From Ophiostoma sp. CBS 140.51 (Eukaryota; Ascomycota; Sordariomycetes; Ophiostomatales; Ophiostomataceae), in the NCBI GenBank assembly GCA_029298735.1, contig JANSLP010000118.1:1-64000 (forward strand): a stretch of 64,000 nt of DNA, in the 5' to 3' direction. Position numbers and translations under genes: made by a program. Each line of letters opens with the position of its first letter. Within the stretch, counting starts at the first letter, position 1. The notes beneath the pieces are model-generated. The model was not told the DNA's origin. It was given only the letters and a program-made list of their open reading frames with translations, and did not search any database. Below, in pieces: positions 54,201-64,000 of this stretch.

Positions 54201-57200
54201 AGGAAGGAGCAAACGGTCGGTCGGTGCATAAGTCTTTCCCTCTATGGCAGTGCGATGGATGCTCTAAACCTGGTGTTGATACACCATCGCGCCTGCCAGT
54301 TTAAGCTCAAAACATGGTCCTTTGTGTATTGTCAATAGGTATCTTCTGGAGCATGACGAGCAAGTGCTTCGTCGTACTTTCCCGTCCGCCCGTACTCTTG
54401 CACCGGTGCCTTCAGACTCACAATTGTACCTGCTGAGGTACATGGTATTCAAGCATGCTCCTATAACATCATGAATACGATGCTACTTAGATAATATGCA
54501 CGCATTATGTACTCACAGCCCGCTGTAGGATTCTATCAAGTAGAGGAGCCACTGGGGTGCGAGTCGCGGTTAATTTCTCACCGGGTTTCGCGGATCACCA
54601 GACGACATCTCTTTATTTACGAAAAGGGAAAGAGACTAAAATGGCAGGCGAGTGAGATGCATAGTACTTTGACAGGAAGGAACGTTCGAGGACGGCTCGT
54701 ATCCAAGAAGAAAGCAAGGCAGGAACGAAGAAGGAAGCGTGCAAGGAGGAAGAGGCGCTGAAGTAGTAGGGCGGGAGGACACACCGGCCATGGAAGGAGT
54801 ATTTCCTACCCAGGAAGGCGAATCGTCCGCCTAGGAGGGGAGCCAGCGGTCGCTGTGCCCGATGCTCGTCTCTTGGCTCTTTCCCTCCTTCTGTCTCCTT
54901 TTCCTCCTCAATATGCCTCTGTCTTTTATCCTCTCCTTTCCCTTCTTCTTCTCTCCAGAGACGAGAGACTTGTATTTGTGCTCTCTCTCACGCGTCTGAG
55001 TAGAGCGTGCAGGGGGGTGGATACTACCTTTGCTGCATATGTTCTTGTGCACACGGGCTGCGTCTTGGACTTGAGCGACTATTCCATCTGGTTTGCCCTG
55101 CATTCTTCACTCAGCGTCGTCTCTGTCCTCCCCAAATCCTTTTGTGTTCCTGTTATCTACCCTCCCTCTTTCTCGCTTCCTTTTTTAACATGCTCAATGC
55201 TGCCCTCTGGCCCATCTCCATCACTCATCACTTCTCAGAGCAGCGATCACACTTCCTTCTCTCCCACTGTTCTGCCTGCCCCGAAGGCACTGTCCCCATA
55301 TTGCTCGTCAACAGTTTTGCCTCGCAAAAAGACGAATGATGTGTCTTCGCTGACGCCATGTGCATCGTGGCTACTGCATGCGGGTCGATGTCAATGGGCG
55401 TTACAGCATAGCCATTGGTTAACCAGCTAGCCGCCCTGCCGTCTCAGAAGACAAGGGCACTGCTGAAAGAGGCAAAGCGACAGCGGCGGATGCGTGCAAT
55501 GGAACCGCAACGAAACAACGGAGGGCTTGTCAGGTCACACACGCACACTCGTCGTGAGCAGAAGGGGCCCTTCTGCCTTCTCTGACTGCTCCGGCCGCGT
55601 CTTTTTGTTTGAAAAATTGTTTGCGGCACTTGTCAAATCAAGATACTGGGCTGTCCCTTCTCGTGATGCTTGACGTGAGTACTCGAAGCGAGACCCTTGG
55701 AAGTGGCCAGGGTCAGTCAGGGCTGAGAATAACAAAAGTCGATCAAGTTGATCAACAATGATACGGCCGCCAGAGGCCTCGACCTGGCCAGGCCATATGC
55801 TTCAGATCGACCGGTCAGCTGTCCTGGCCTTTGCCGCTATTCTGCCGCAAGAGTCAACAACACACACCAAGAGCGCAACCAACATCCGCGAAAGTGACGA
55901 CGGGGAGCCATTGAAATGTTGTGGGATGTCTGTTGGTCTGTTGGATGACCGCTTGAACAGTGCGTGCGGTGCCGGCGGGTGGTATTCTTCTTTCTCTCCC
56001 CACCTTCAGAGCACCCTAGACTGCTCACTGTCGCCCCTTGCTTTGCATCCTAACGAGACGCTAACCTCTCTTTTCTCTCAGGTCTCTTATTCGGGACGTT
56101 CGTCATGAATAAGTTTCGGCCAAGACAGTCAGACAGGCCACTCCTCGAAAAACTGTCATCATATATGTAAGTCACAGAATAATAACTTGAACAGTATTCT
56201 GTCGGACTTGAATCAACCGCATATTTTGTTCGGTGTGCCTAAAGCGTCCGGAATGGAGTTTGATGTTAAGGGCAGGTGTGCCCAGCCTGTCGAGTTGGGC
56301 TCTCGCAGTGGTGACCAGAATGTCTGCGTTTAAAGGACGGCAACATTAATCAGCCCGCTTGTTGATATTGACTGACTTGGCCGGCACATTCAAGCACAGG
56401 ACACAAATCGCCTTTTTTTTTCTGCCCTTGCACCCCCTCGAAGGTTGGCTACAGCGTCATGCAAAGTGAACCGACATGAGATTGGGGAGGAGAAAAACAG
56501 ACGCGTTACACAGATAGACCAGGGTGTATGTGTCCGTGTGTTTTGCCCGTTTTCCCCACGCATCCTACAGGACGAAGAGGTGCTGTGCTAGTACCAAGTG
56601 GCCAGGTTGGAAGGGCCTGCCCGTCTGCCCGCCATGTCAGGGCTGGTTTCTGGTTTCTGGAATCTGGTGTTTGGCGTCTGATTCTGGGTTTTGTATCAGC
56701 AAATTGCCAACTGCCTCTCATCCTAAACCCCTTTCGTCGGTTCGTCGTATCTGGCATACGAAGTGATTTATTGCCTTTTAGGCTGTTGAGCAGTATGAGG
56801 CGTTGACTTTCCCATGGTTCTTTGCAGGAAGCCATGCAAGCCAGGCCACCACGACACGCGACTGGCCTGGCCAAAGCCTGACCGCCACCACACCCAGAAA
56901 AAACAGCAGTAGGGCAGAAGGACAGATACAAACAGAAAAGACAGCAAAATGTCACATCGCGGCAGCGCTCGGAATGCATGGCCATGGTTTCCGTGTCTGT
57001 GGTTCCAGCTGACCTGTCTTGCCCCCCACAGCCAAACCACGACGGGGGGTGGAGGGCAATGGCGTCTGGACGCTTGGATGGTGTAACACGGGCAAGGCAT
57101 CCCGTTTATCGGCTGAAGCCAGACAGACGCTTGTGGGCCGCCGCTGAAAGGATGAGAGGTGTGCCATATTAAAGCCGAGGCCTCGTATCAAGAAACAGTC

Positions 57201-60200
57201 ATGACAATCATTTGGTCATCTTGTTCTCTTCAAGTGCCAGAGGCAATTTTGCTTGTCTGTTTTCTGGGGAATTTCGCCAATAGTCCAAGCTTGTGGTTTT
57301 CGATTCGGCCTATGTGATTGGCTTTTGTTAGACATTCAAAATGTGGAGAAGGTGATGGCCGGAGGTAAGAGAAGAACGAGCTCTATTCAAAATTGATACT
57401 GACCACTTTATGCGCGCGCACATGCGTAGGCAGTCCAATGTGGTACAGACTTCTTTGGTCTTTTCACATACCTGGGGATTATGCCGATGCTCACCCGCTG
57501 TGATGAAGGCTGGAAAAGAGGGGTGCGTTGAACTGCCATTGCTGTTGGTTGTTGGCTGCACGAAAATCTTTCATATCTTGCCATTGGCTGGCCTTTTTGT
57601 CATTTTCTTGTGAGTCTCTTCCTTTCTTGTCTTTCTTTTCTGTCTCCTGCATCGTCGACCCCCGCGCAGCACCCAATGGCACGCATCTCCGGTCATTGGC
57701 GAGCGGCAGGGTTGAGCGAAAGAGCAAGCATGGCCCCTGGAGATGGTATGCAAGCTGCATTTGCTTTTTCAGCACACCGATGTATGAGGATCCGTTCTTG
57801 TTTCGGCAAAGAGATAGATGGAAGGGCGCAAGGAGGATGGAACATCGGCCAGACCAAAAAAAAGAGGCAATGAAGTCATTCAGCCTGCCGTTTGGGCCAT
57901 TTTGAGATGTTTTCTCTCGCTTGCAGATTGGAGGCACAGGTCAACGGACTGTTGGAGCCCCATCCGGACATACCGGCTATTTCCCGTCACATTGTCCCCG
58001 ACAGCTACCGTTGGGACCGGGGCAAAAGCAAAGTCGGCGAACGCTGTTTCTTTTCTGGGAATACGATTGTTGGAAGAGGATGTGTGATGGCATTCTTGGT
58101 AGGGGGGATCGTCGAGGTCGTCAATTGCAGTATTAAAATGAGGATTGGGGGGAAGAGATAGAGAGAGAAGGCAAGTGGTTTGAGATTTGGAAGTTTGGGG
58201 ATATTACATGGGGAAAAGCGGCAAGTGCGCTTAAGGTGACACAAACTCTCAACGGGGAAGGACCGACCTGTGCTCTGTGCTACACTGGCACACTTTGTGC
58301 ACCTTCCTTCCGCAAAATATTGAGTCGTCAGCCGCACTTTCTCTTCACAGCACACATTATGGCAAAGGAAGTCGCGCTACGGAAAGCTCTTTCTGGCGCC
58401 ATGGGCTGGTCCCCTCGTTGGGGCCCAGAAAAAGGTCTTTTTCAGCACTATGATCATCGCGTGCCTTCGCAAGATGGCTGAAGTAACCCGACAAAAAAAA
58501 GGCTTTCAAAACTCGAGCTGTGTGTTCTTTCCCAGGAAGAAAACAAAGTCACAGGGAATGGGCGATGGAGCACAAGTAAAGTACAGCTCGTGCTGCTTCC
58601 CTCGTCTGCATCTTCCCGGGCTTTTGTCGCACCTCCCCTTTTTGTGAGACCTGCAGGCATATGCTGTGCAACCCACGTGATTGCCCAGAACAACAGCATG
58701 CAAAGGCAAGGAGCGGATAGGGGAAAGGCAGCAGAGATGCCGGAAGATAAACAATGTGCCAATGGCAAACGGCCGGTGACTGAGTGGGAGACGTCTGTAC
58801 TGCCTGAACCTTGTCAAGGTGAAAAGCCTAGTCAGGGCGCCGTTGTTGTCACTATTACTGAAACCACTACCAGTTGGGGCTAGACTGTACCGTTCTAATT
58901 TTACTTAACCTATTGAATTCATATTTTTGGCATCAATTTTAAAATTCAACAGTTATTCATCTATCTACCATCTATCAAGCCCATACAAGAAACTATGAAC
59001 AAGGCGACAGTGAGACATGGTTGACAGGGCCGGCCGTTTTTGTTCACCTGTGTCGAGTACTTTTGACACAATGACTAGTCATATTTTTTTCTGTGTCCAT
59101 TTGCCACCAGACGGAACGACCCTTTTACCTTCCCATCAGCTAGTGCTCGCAGTTGGAGCAGGGAATACGGAGTACACAAAGGGCTATTCTGCCGCACTTC
59201 CTCGCGACACTGTGAAGAGACTGTGTAACACAAAACACAGCCGCGTACAAGAACAAAAAATAACAATGAATATAAAGAGTGGGTGACACAACAACTGCAC
59301 AGGGAACTGCAGACGGCCCGTTATGCTCCGGGAATGTGGACATCCTAGCTGACGATCGATTATCCATAATCGACAAAGAAACACTCCTGGACAATGGGTA
59401 GACAGGCTCACAGGCCAGCGAGTGGCCTTGCCACGTCCCACGCGTGGGATGGACTCGCGGACCAGCCACAAGGCGACACAGCAGGATGATCGTTACGCAG
59501 TGCCTGTGTAAGGATGGACATATTTGACCCTTTCCGGCCAGCTGCAGATGGTCCATGCTTTTGTTTTTGATTTTTGATTTTGAATTTATAACGAAGCTGC
59601 GTCTATGACGATGACTTATGCTGATATCAGGCATCAGTCACCAGTTGACGAGTAAGAGGTCCCGGCATTACGGCCGACGCATACCGACGCCACTTTTATC
59701 CTCGCCTGAACTGTTTTACTGCTGTGCTCGTGGCGGTCTTTCTCGGGCATTATCAAAAGTGGCACTGCTCCGGGCCGGCCTCCGCCCCGAGATATTTACG
59801 TGGAGGTAGAGTTCAAAAATGTACAAAGTGATATAAAGCATACCCAAACAATTACGGAGATGCTCCGACAATCTCCAGTCCTGCTGACAGCCCTGCTGAA
59901 TTACTTGCATGACCGACCGCTTGTAAGACGTCAAAGGTCGATGTGTGCAACGTCTGCCACAGAGAAATCGTACGTCTTCCCTGAGGCTTGAAAGTACAAT
60001 GTAGGGTCTGAAACTGAAAGTGCAAAATCAAAAAGAAGGAGGAAAAAATCAAACAAAAAGTGAGAGAGCATTTCTTTCATCAACCCCTGGCGATCGTTTG
60101 TTGTAACACAAAGGTTGACGAGGCTGAATGTTTATGGCTTTCAGGGGCAGAGTTGGGCGGGTCGCAGCGAGAATGCACACTAAAAATTAATTGGTCGCAG

Positions 60201-60502
60201 CCTTGCAGCGCACAGCGTGGGTGTGGGCGCGCTACCCCGCTAAATTTCTTTAGCACGTCGTTTTCCCACAGCCAGCCCTTTAAGCGGAAGGAACGACTGG
60301 ACGCCTAAGAACGCGTCTACAAACGGCCACAACGCGTCTCCATCCGAAGCTTTTCGCAAACCTCAACCACAATCGTCACCCACAAACGGCAGCCTCGCCG
60401 ACATCGTGGCAACCCCAGCCTGTAGCTGGCCAAAACTCAATAAATCGGCATATTTTCAGCATACTCAATTGACTCCTGTATTTTCTCGTCTCTTCATTCG
60501 CC
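51247..60502. other. Long divergent gene-free region, acetyltransferase / CENP-I
   Basis: About 9.26 kb in which I support no gene. Purine-rich blocks on the plus strand lie at about 51650-52350, 52860-53030 and 53600-53900, pyrimidine-rich ones at about 54860-55300 and 55980-56090. The word TGGCCAGGCC recurs (near 53560, 55788 and 56870). A 14-base perfect palindrome is at 59436-59449. The proximal 200 bases before CENP-I carry two MluI boxes, listed separately. No remains of the missing GH3 part of the neighbouring acetyltransferase were recognised. Confidence 0.5.
60311..60337. promoter_or_regulatory. Paired MluI cell-cycle boxes (MCB) upstream of CENP-I
   Basis: ACGCGT occurs at 60311-60316 and again at 60332-60337, both inside the longer identical word AACGCGTCT and 21 bases (two helical turns) apart, 166-192 bases upstream of the CENP-I start. 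ACGCGT is the binding core of MBF (Mbp1/Swi6-type), which drives G1/S genes in fungi. The spacing and placement fit a working site in front of a centromere gene; regulation itself is inferred. Confidence 0.55.
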
Positions 60503-63009
60503 ATGGACCCCGAGCCCGACGAAGAGATCGCGGCTTTGGTCGGCGACCTTGTCCAAGGTGAGCTTTCTTTGCGACTCAGTGGATATCTGCCCAATCTGTC
60601 AACACCAACTAACAACTGTAGCCGCCCGCGTGCCGGCCAAGCGCCGTCCCTTCTCTGTTAAGCCCACCGTTGAACGATTGACCACACTCGCCTACGAGCA
60701 TGGCCTGCGACCTGATGTTTTGCGGACTCTCGTCGTCGACGTCCTGGCCGCTCCGGGCGTCCTCCTCGATCAGGCCAGCCTCGGCAGCCTGATCCGCAAC
60801 CTGTACCCCTCTGCTGCTGTAGCCGACGATGTCGTCTTGGCGATTGTTGGATGCTTGGGACAGGGCCAGCTGAAGCCGCCGTTGCCAGTCCAAGCCCTGT
60901 TGTTACGATGGTTCGTGCTCGTGTACCACGTGCTGGCACCGCCGGCGTTGGCAGTCTTGTCGCGGTCGTATGCAGTATTGTTCAACCTTTTGGACACAGC
61001 AGGCATCCGGCCACAGCTGTGCCACGTGCTGGTGCTGATTACAAGGCGGAAGCATGTGCGGCCGTTTCGCATCCAAGCCACGTGAGTTTTTTGAGAGGGG
61101 ATGTAACAATGGTGGGATGAGACGGCTGAAAACGTGGACTAACAACTGTAGACTCGGCCTCTCGCGGCAGATTGGGCACGACCCGCACCTGATTGGCTTA
61201 CTGCGTGTCTTCAAGAACTACTATCCTGAAGTTATTGTTGGTGAAGCAACACGGGGCAGGGCGTCGCCATTTAAGGTAGAGGACACATACCACTCGTGAT
61301 AACATCCAGATAAACATCTCGATAGACTATGCTAACATTCCCAGCATCCTGACCCGCAATGGCGGACACACCTAGACGAGATCTGTCTTACTCGGCAGCA
61401 GAACCGTCAAGACGGCGAGGGCAGAAACAAGGGCGCCAACGGGGTCAACCTCCTCGATGATGCACCCTACAACGGCTTCCGCGTGCGCCACGAGGTCTCT
61501 GGACGTGGCCGTGCCGCAGGAAAGAATCGACTACCTACCGTGCACACCATTCACGCCCAGGAAGAGTCCATCACTCTCGAAGAGATTGACAGCGCGGCCA
61601 GCCTCGTTGCCCATTTCGAGACCATTGAGCTGCCAAGTCAGCTGGTCGCTGTGCTTGCCGATCCACTTTTACAGAAGCTTCTACTGCTTCGACCTGCCGA
61701 TGAGGCTTTCAAGCGCGTCGACAACTGGCTGGAGGCGTGTGTCTCGAGCACAGCCAGCGGTGACAGCAGCCGAGAGGAGCTTATGGACTTGTTGGAGGTG
61801 GTGCACGACTACATAACGAGCACCAAGACGTTCCCGCCCGTCTTCCATCGCTTCTTTGGCGAAATCCTTGCTCACTGGAACGGCCGAGATAAAAAGAGCC
61901 TGATTCTGGAGTCTCTTGCGTTTGTTCCCATTGCCAGCTTTACGGAAACATACAAGGCGACCTACGAGCTATTAGAAGCACGGCTTCTCAACAACGAAGT
62001 CACTTCGCAACTAGACCTTTTGTCGTTTTATACCCTCGTCTTACGGCAGTGGAGAATCACAATGATGGCCGGGACCGACGATGAGGCCGGCACTAAGGCT
62101 GCCGTGTCCATCAAGGCCCTCATCGAACATGTCAACGATCTGGTGCTCGCCCTCATCCAAAACTCGGTCGGCACTTCACCTTCAGCCCCAAACAATGGCG
62201 GCGTCTCAACAATTGCCTTGATGGGTGTGCTCGACTTTTACGAAGAGGTGACGGCTGTGCTGGCTCTGCGCCGCGACGATGTGCTCGCTTCAGTCCAAGA
62301 ACTCATTCCACCACCCGCGGCGGTCTACACGCTCCACTTCCACCAGTCAGCAGCTGTCGTCTCGCGCCTCTATGCCGTGCTGGCCAACTACAAGCGGGGA
62401 CTCGAAGCAGCCATGTCAAGGCGTCCCGGCCGTAGTGCGGCCGCCGCTTTGGCTTTGGCTGGCACCAACAACAGCAACGCCCAGCCACTGTCCATGCCGC
62501 TGGCCGACCACGAGCGCGCCCGCGTCAACCTCTTCAACGGCTACCTGATGGACGTCTGCAACTGTCTGTGGAGGTCGCGTGCGTTCTCGTCCACGGACAC
62601 CAACGCTCTGGGATGCCGCGTCGACGGTGCCGTCGTGGGCCGCCTGGCTGGTTATGTACAGACTCTGCTGGACCGCGAACTGCCTCTCGCAGCGGCGTTC
62701 AGTCTGTCGCACTCGCCGACATTGTGCCTGCAGGCCATTTCGTACTTGCGGCAGATGGAAGACGAGGCCATGGAAGCAGCCTCGAATGCCGGCAGCACGA
62801 CGCCTCCCTTGCAACGCCGGCACGCGGGCCCTGTGACGCAGGCCGCGCTTCTACGGCTGTCCAACTCGGGCGGTCTTCGCATTACCTGGCAGGCATATCG
62901 CTCGGGTCTTCTCGTACATCTCGAAAAACAGCATCTCGGCGGCATTGCCTCATTGATGTACAACACGATGAAGAACCTCATGAATGCACGAGCCAGCCAA
63001 GGTGGCTGA
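60503..63009 (+). CDS. mis6: Inner kinetochore protein CENP-I / Mis6
   Basis: Four exons (60503-60557, 60622-61081, 61152-61275, 61345-63009) give 767 residues. CENP-I/Mis6 (Ctf3 in budding yeast) is a helical-repeat subunit of the constitutive centromere-associated network and helps keep CENP-A chromatin. The family is recognised from LTTLAYEHGLRPDVLRTLV and the following helices, LLRVFKNYYPEVIVGEA (about 185-205), FKHPDPQWRTHLDEI across the third junction, and the C-terminal ITWQAYRSGLLVHLEKQHLG. Introns are 64, 70 and 69 bases; the first two end in the same 14 bases (ACTAACAACTGTAG). Two MCB boxes precede the gene, consistent with cell-cycle expression. CAF16 follows 343 bp downstream on the same strand. 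Confidence 0.9.
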
Positions 63010-63352
63010 GAAGAATGTTGTGAAGGAATAAAATTGAGGATGAAAATGTGAGAGGATCCAATAAATGCGGCCAAGTGCGGATTTTAAATGCGCTGGCGGG
63101 ATTTGGGGCGAGCGGCGTTCTGTCGGCGTTTCTGGCGTCACAGCGACGCCCTTTTCAGTGCACCAAAGGCGCAAGAATGGTCTCATCAACCCCACTTATG
63201 AGCCACAAAATCCGAGTCCAAATCGTTACCACTTTTTTGAACGTCACTCTTTCTCATCTTCATCCTCTACTTTTCATTCATTTTCACCATTTTCTGCTTC
63301 ATTCAAGCCATATTTCACCAAATCACAACATCGACGACAAACCACCACAAAC
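63010..63352 (+). promoter_or_regulatory. CENP-I to CAF16 intergenic region
   Basis: 343 bp containing the CENP-I 3' flank and, from about 63230, a CT/CA-rich leader-like tract directly before the CAF16 start. Nothing else is seen. Confidence 0.6.
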
Positions 63353-64000
63353 ATGGCAGATACGCAGCCCTCTGATGGCGCTTCTGCCAGCACCACGGAG
63401 CCCGTCATCCAGACAAAAGGCTTGACGTACTCGTTCCCCGACTACAGCACGGGCATTTCCGATATAACGCTCGACCTGCCCGCCGGCAGTCGCACGCTTC
63501 TTATTGGTGCCAACGGTGCGGGAAAGACGACACTTTTGCGCCTGCTCGCGGGCAAGCGTCTCGCGCCCAAAGAGAGCATCCGCATCCAGGGCGTCGACCC
63601 GTTTTCGCGCGGTCTCGAGGGCGTTACGTATCTGGGTCTGGAGTGGGTGCTGAACCCTGTTGTGCGTCGTGACATTGGCGTCGACGAGCTGCTCGCGTCG
63701 GTCGGTGGCGATGCCTACCCTGCCCGCCGCGACGAGCTTGTTTCTGTGCTGGACATTGACACCTCGTGGCGCATGCATGCTGTGAGTGACGGCGAGCGCC
63801 GCCGTGTGCAGCTGGCCATGGGTCTTGTGCGGCCGTGGCGTGTGCTGCTGTTGGACGAGATTACCGTCGATTTGGATGTCTGGACCCGTGCCCAGTTCTT
63901 GGGCTGGCTGCGCCAAGAGTGCGAGCGGCACCCAGACCGCGATGCAGGTCTGCCGCCACCCACCATTGTCTATGCCACGCATATTTTGGACCACTTGGCC
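63353..64000 (+). CDS. CAF16: ABC-type ATPase Caf16 (CCR4-NOT associated), truncated by window end
   Basis: The open frame runs from ATG 63353 off the right edge, so only the first 216 residues are present. It is a soluble ABC ATPase without membrane segments; yeast Caf16 associates with the CCR4-NOT and mediator complexes. Visible are Walker A GANGAGKTT (52-60), an unusual signature VSDGERRRVQLAMGL (144-158) in place of LSGGQ, Walker B VLLLDE (164-169) with DLD after it, and the H-loop histidine in YATHILDHL (His210). The central EWVLNPVVRRDIGVDELL segment is typical of Caf16 rather than of transporter subunits. No intron is seen so far. Confidence 0.9.
   Translation, partial: MADTQPSDGASASTTEPVIQTKGLTYSFPDYSTGISDITLDLPAGSRTLLIGANGAGKTTLLRLLAGKRLAPKESIRIQGVDPFSRGLEGVTYLGLEWVLNPVVRRDIGVDELLASVGGDAYPARRDELVSVLDIDTSWRMHAVSDGERRRVQLAMGLVRPWRVLLLDEITVDLDVWTRAQFLGWLRQECERHPDRDAGLPPPTIVYATHILDHLA

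Overview
The window is nuclear DNA of a filamentous ascomycete fungus. The evidence is short introns (about 50-115 bases) with GTRNGT-type donors, CTAAC/CTGAC branch sites and CAG/TAG acceptors, GC-rich coding exons set in AT-richer and strongly purine/pyrimidine-skewed intergenic DNA, and an ascomycete gene set (Vps3844, Ntr2, CENP-I/Mis6, Caf16, tuberin). The protein sequences look most like Sordariomycetes; a closer placement (for example Ophiostomatales) is only a guess. I support 15 protein-coding genes, one of them (Dim1) represented only by its 3' exon and one (Caf16) cut by the window edge. No tRNA, rRNA or CRISPR array was found.

Layout. (1) 0.2-10.5 kb is a sugar-catabolism block: an inosine/uridine-type nucleoside hydrolase and a sugar-porter MFS transporter are divergent over 963 bp, followed by xylitol dehydrogenase and an intracellular GH2 beta-mannosidase. 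A MITE-like element with about 33-bp terminal inverted repeats lies between the transporter and xylitol dehydrogenase. (2) 11.6-15 kb holds a fungal mitochondrial membrane protein of unknown function and, divergent from it, a Vps3844-type membrane protein. (3) 15.4-19 kb is a run of splicing genes: NTR2 and SmG divergent over 315 bp, then the C-terminal exon of the U5 snRNP protein Dim1. (4) 19.8-22.4 kb is a large PH-domain/disordered protein with 11.3 kb of gene-free DNA upstream. (5) 33.7-45.2 kb has CSE1 (importin-alpha exporter) and TSC2 (tuberin, TOR regulator), divergent over 2.9 kb. (6) 49.6-51.2 kb encodes an acetyltransferase resembling the C-terminal half of GH3-GNAT (Ngs1-like) proteins. 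(7) After 9.3 kb without genes come CENP-I/Mis6 and the start of CAF16.

The window is gene-poor for a fungus. About 11.3, 9.3, 4.3 and 2.9 kb stretches carry no gene I can support; they are built of alternating purine-rich and pyrimidine-rich blocks typical of fungal promoters and leaders and could hold untranslated RNAs. The observations most worth checking are the 5'-less Dim1, the GH3-less GNAT protein, the splicing-gene cluster, the paired MluI cell-cycle boxes in front of CENP-I, the strong upstream ORF overlapping the TSC2 start, and the MITE.
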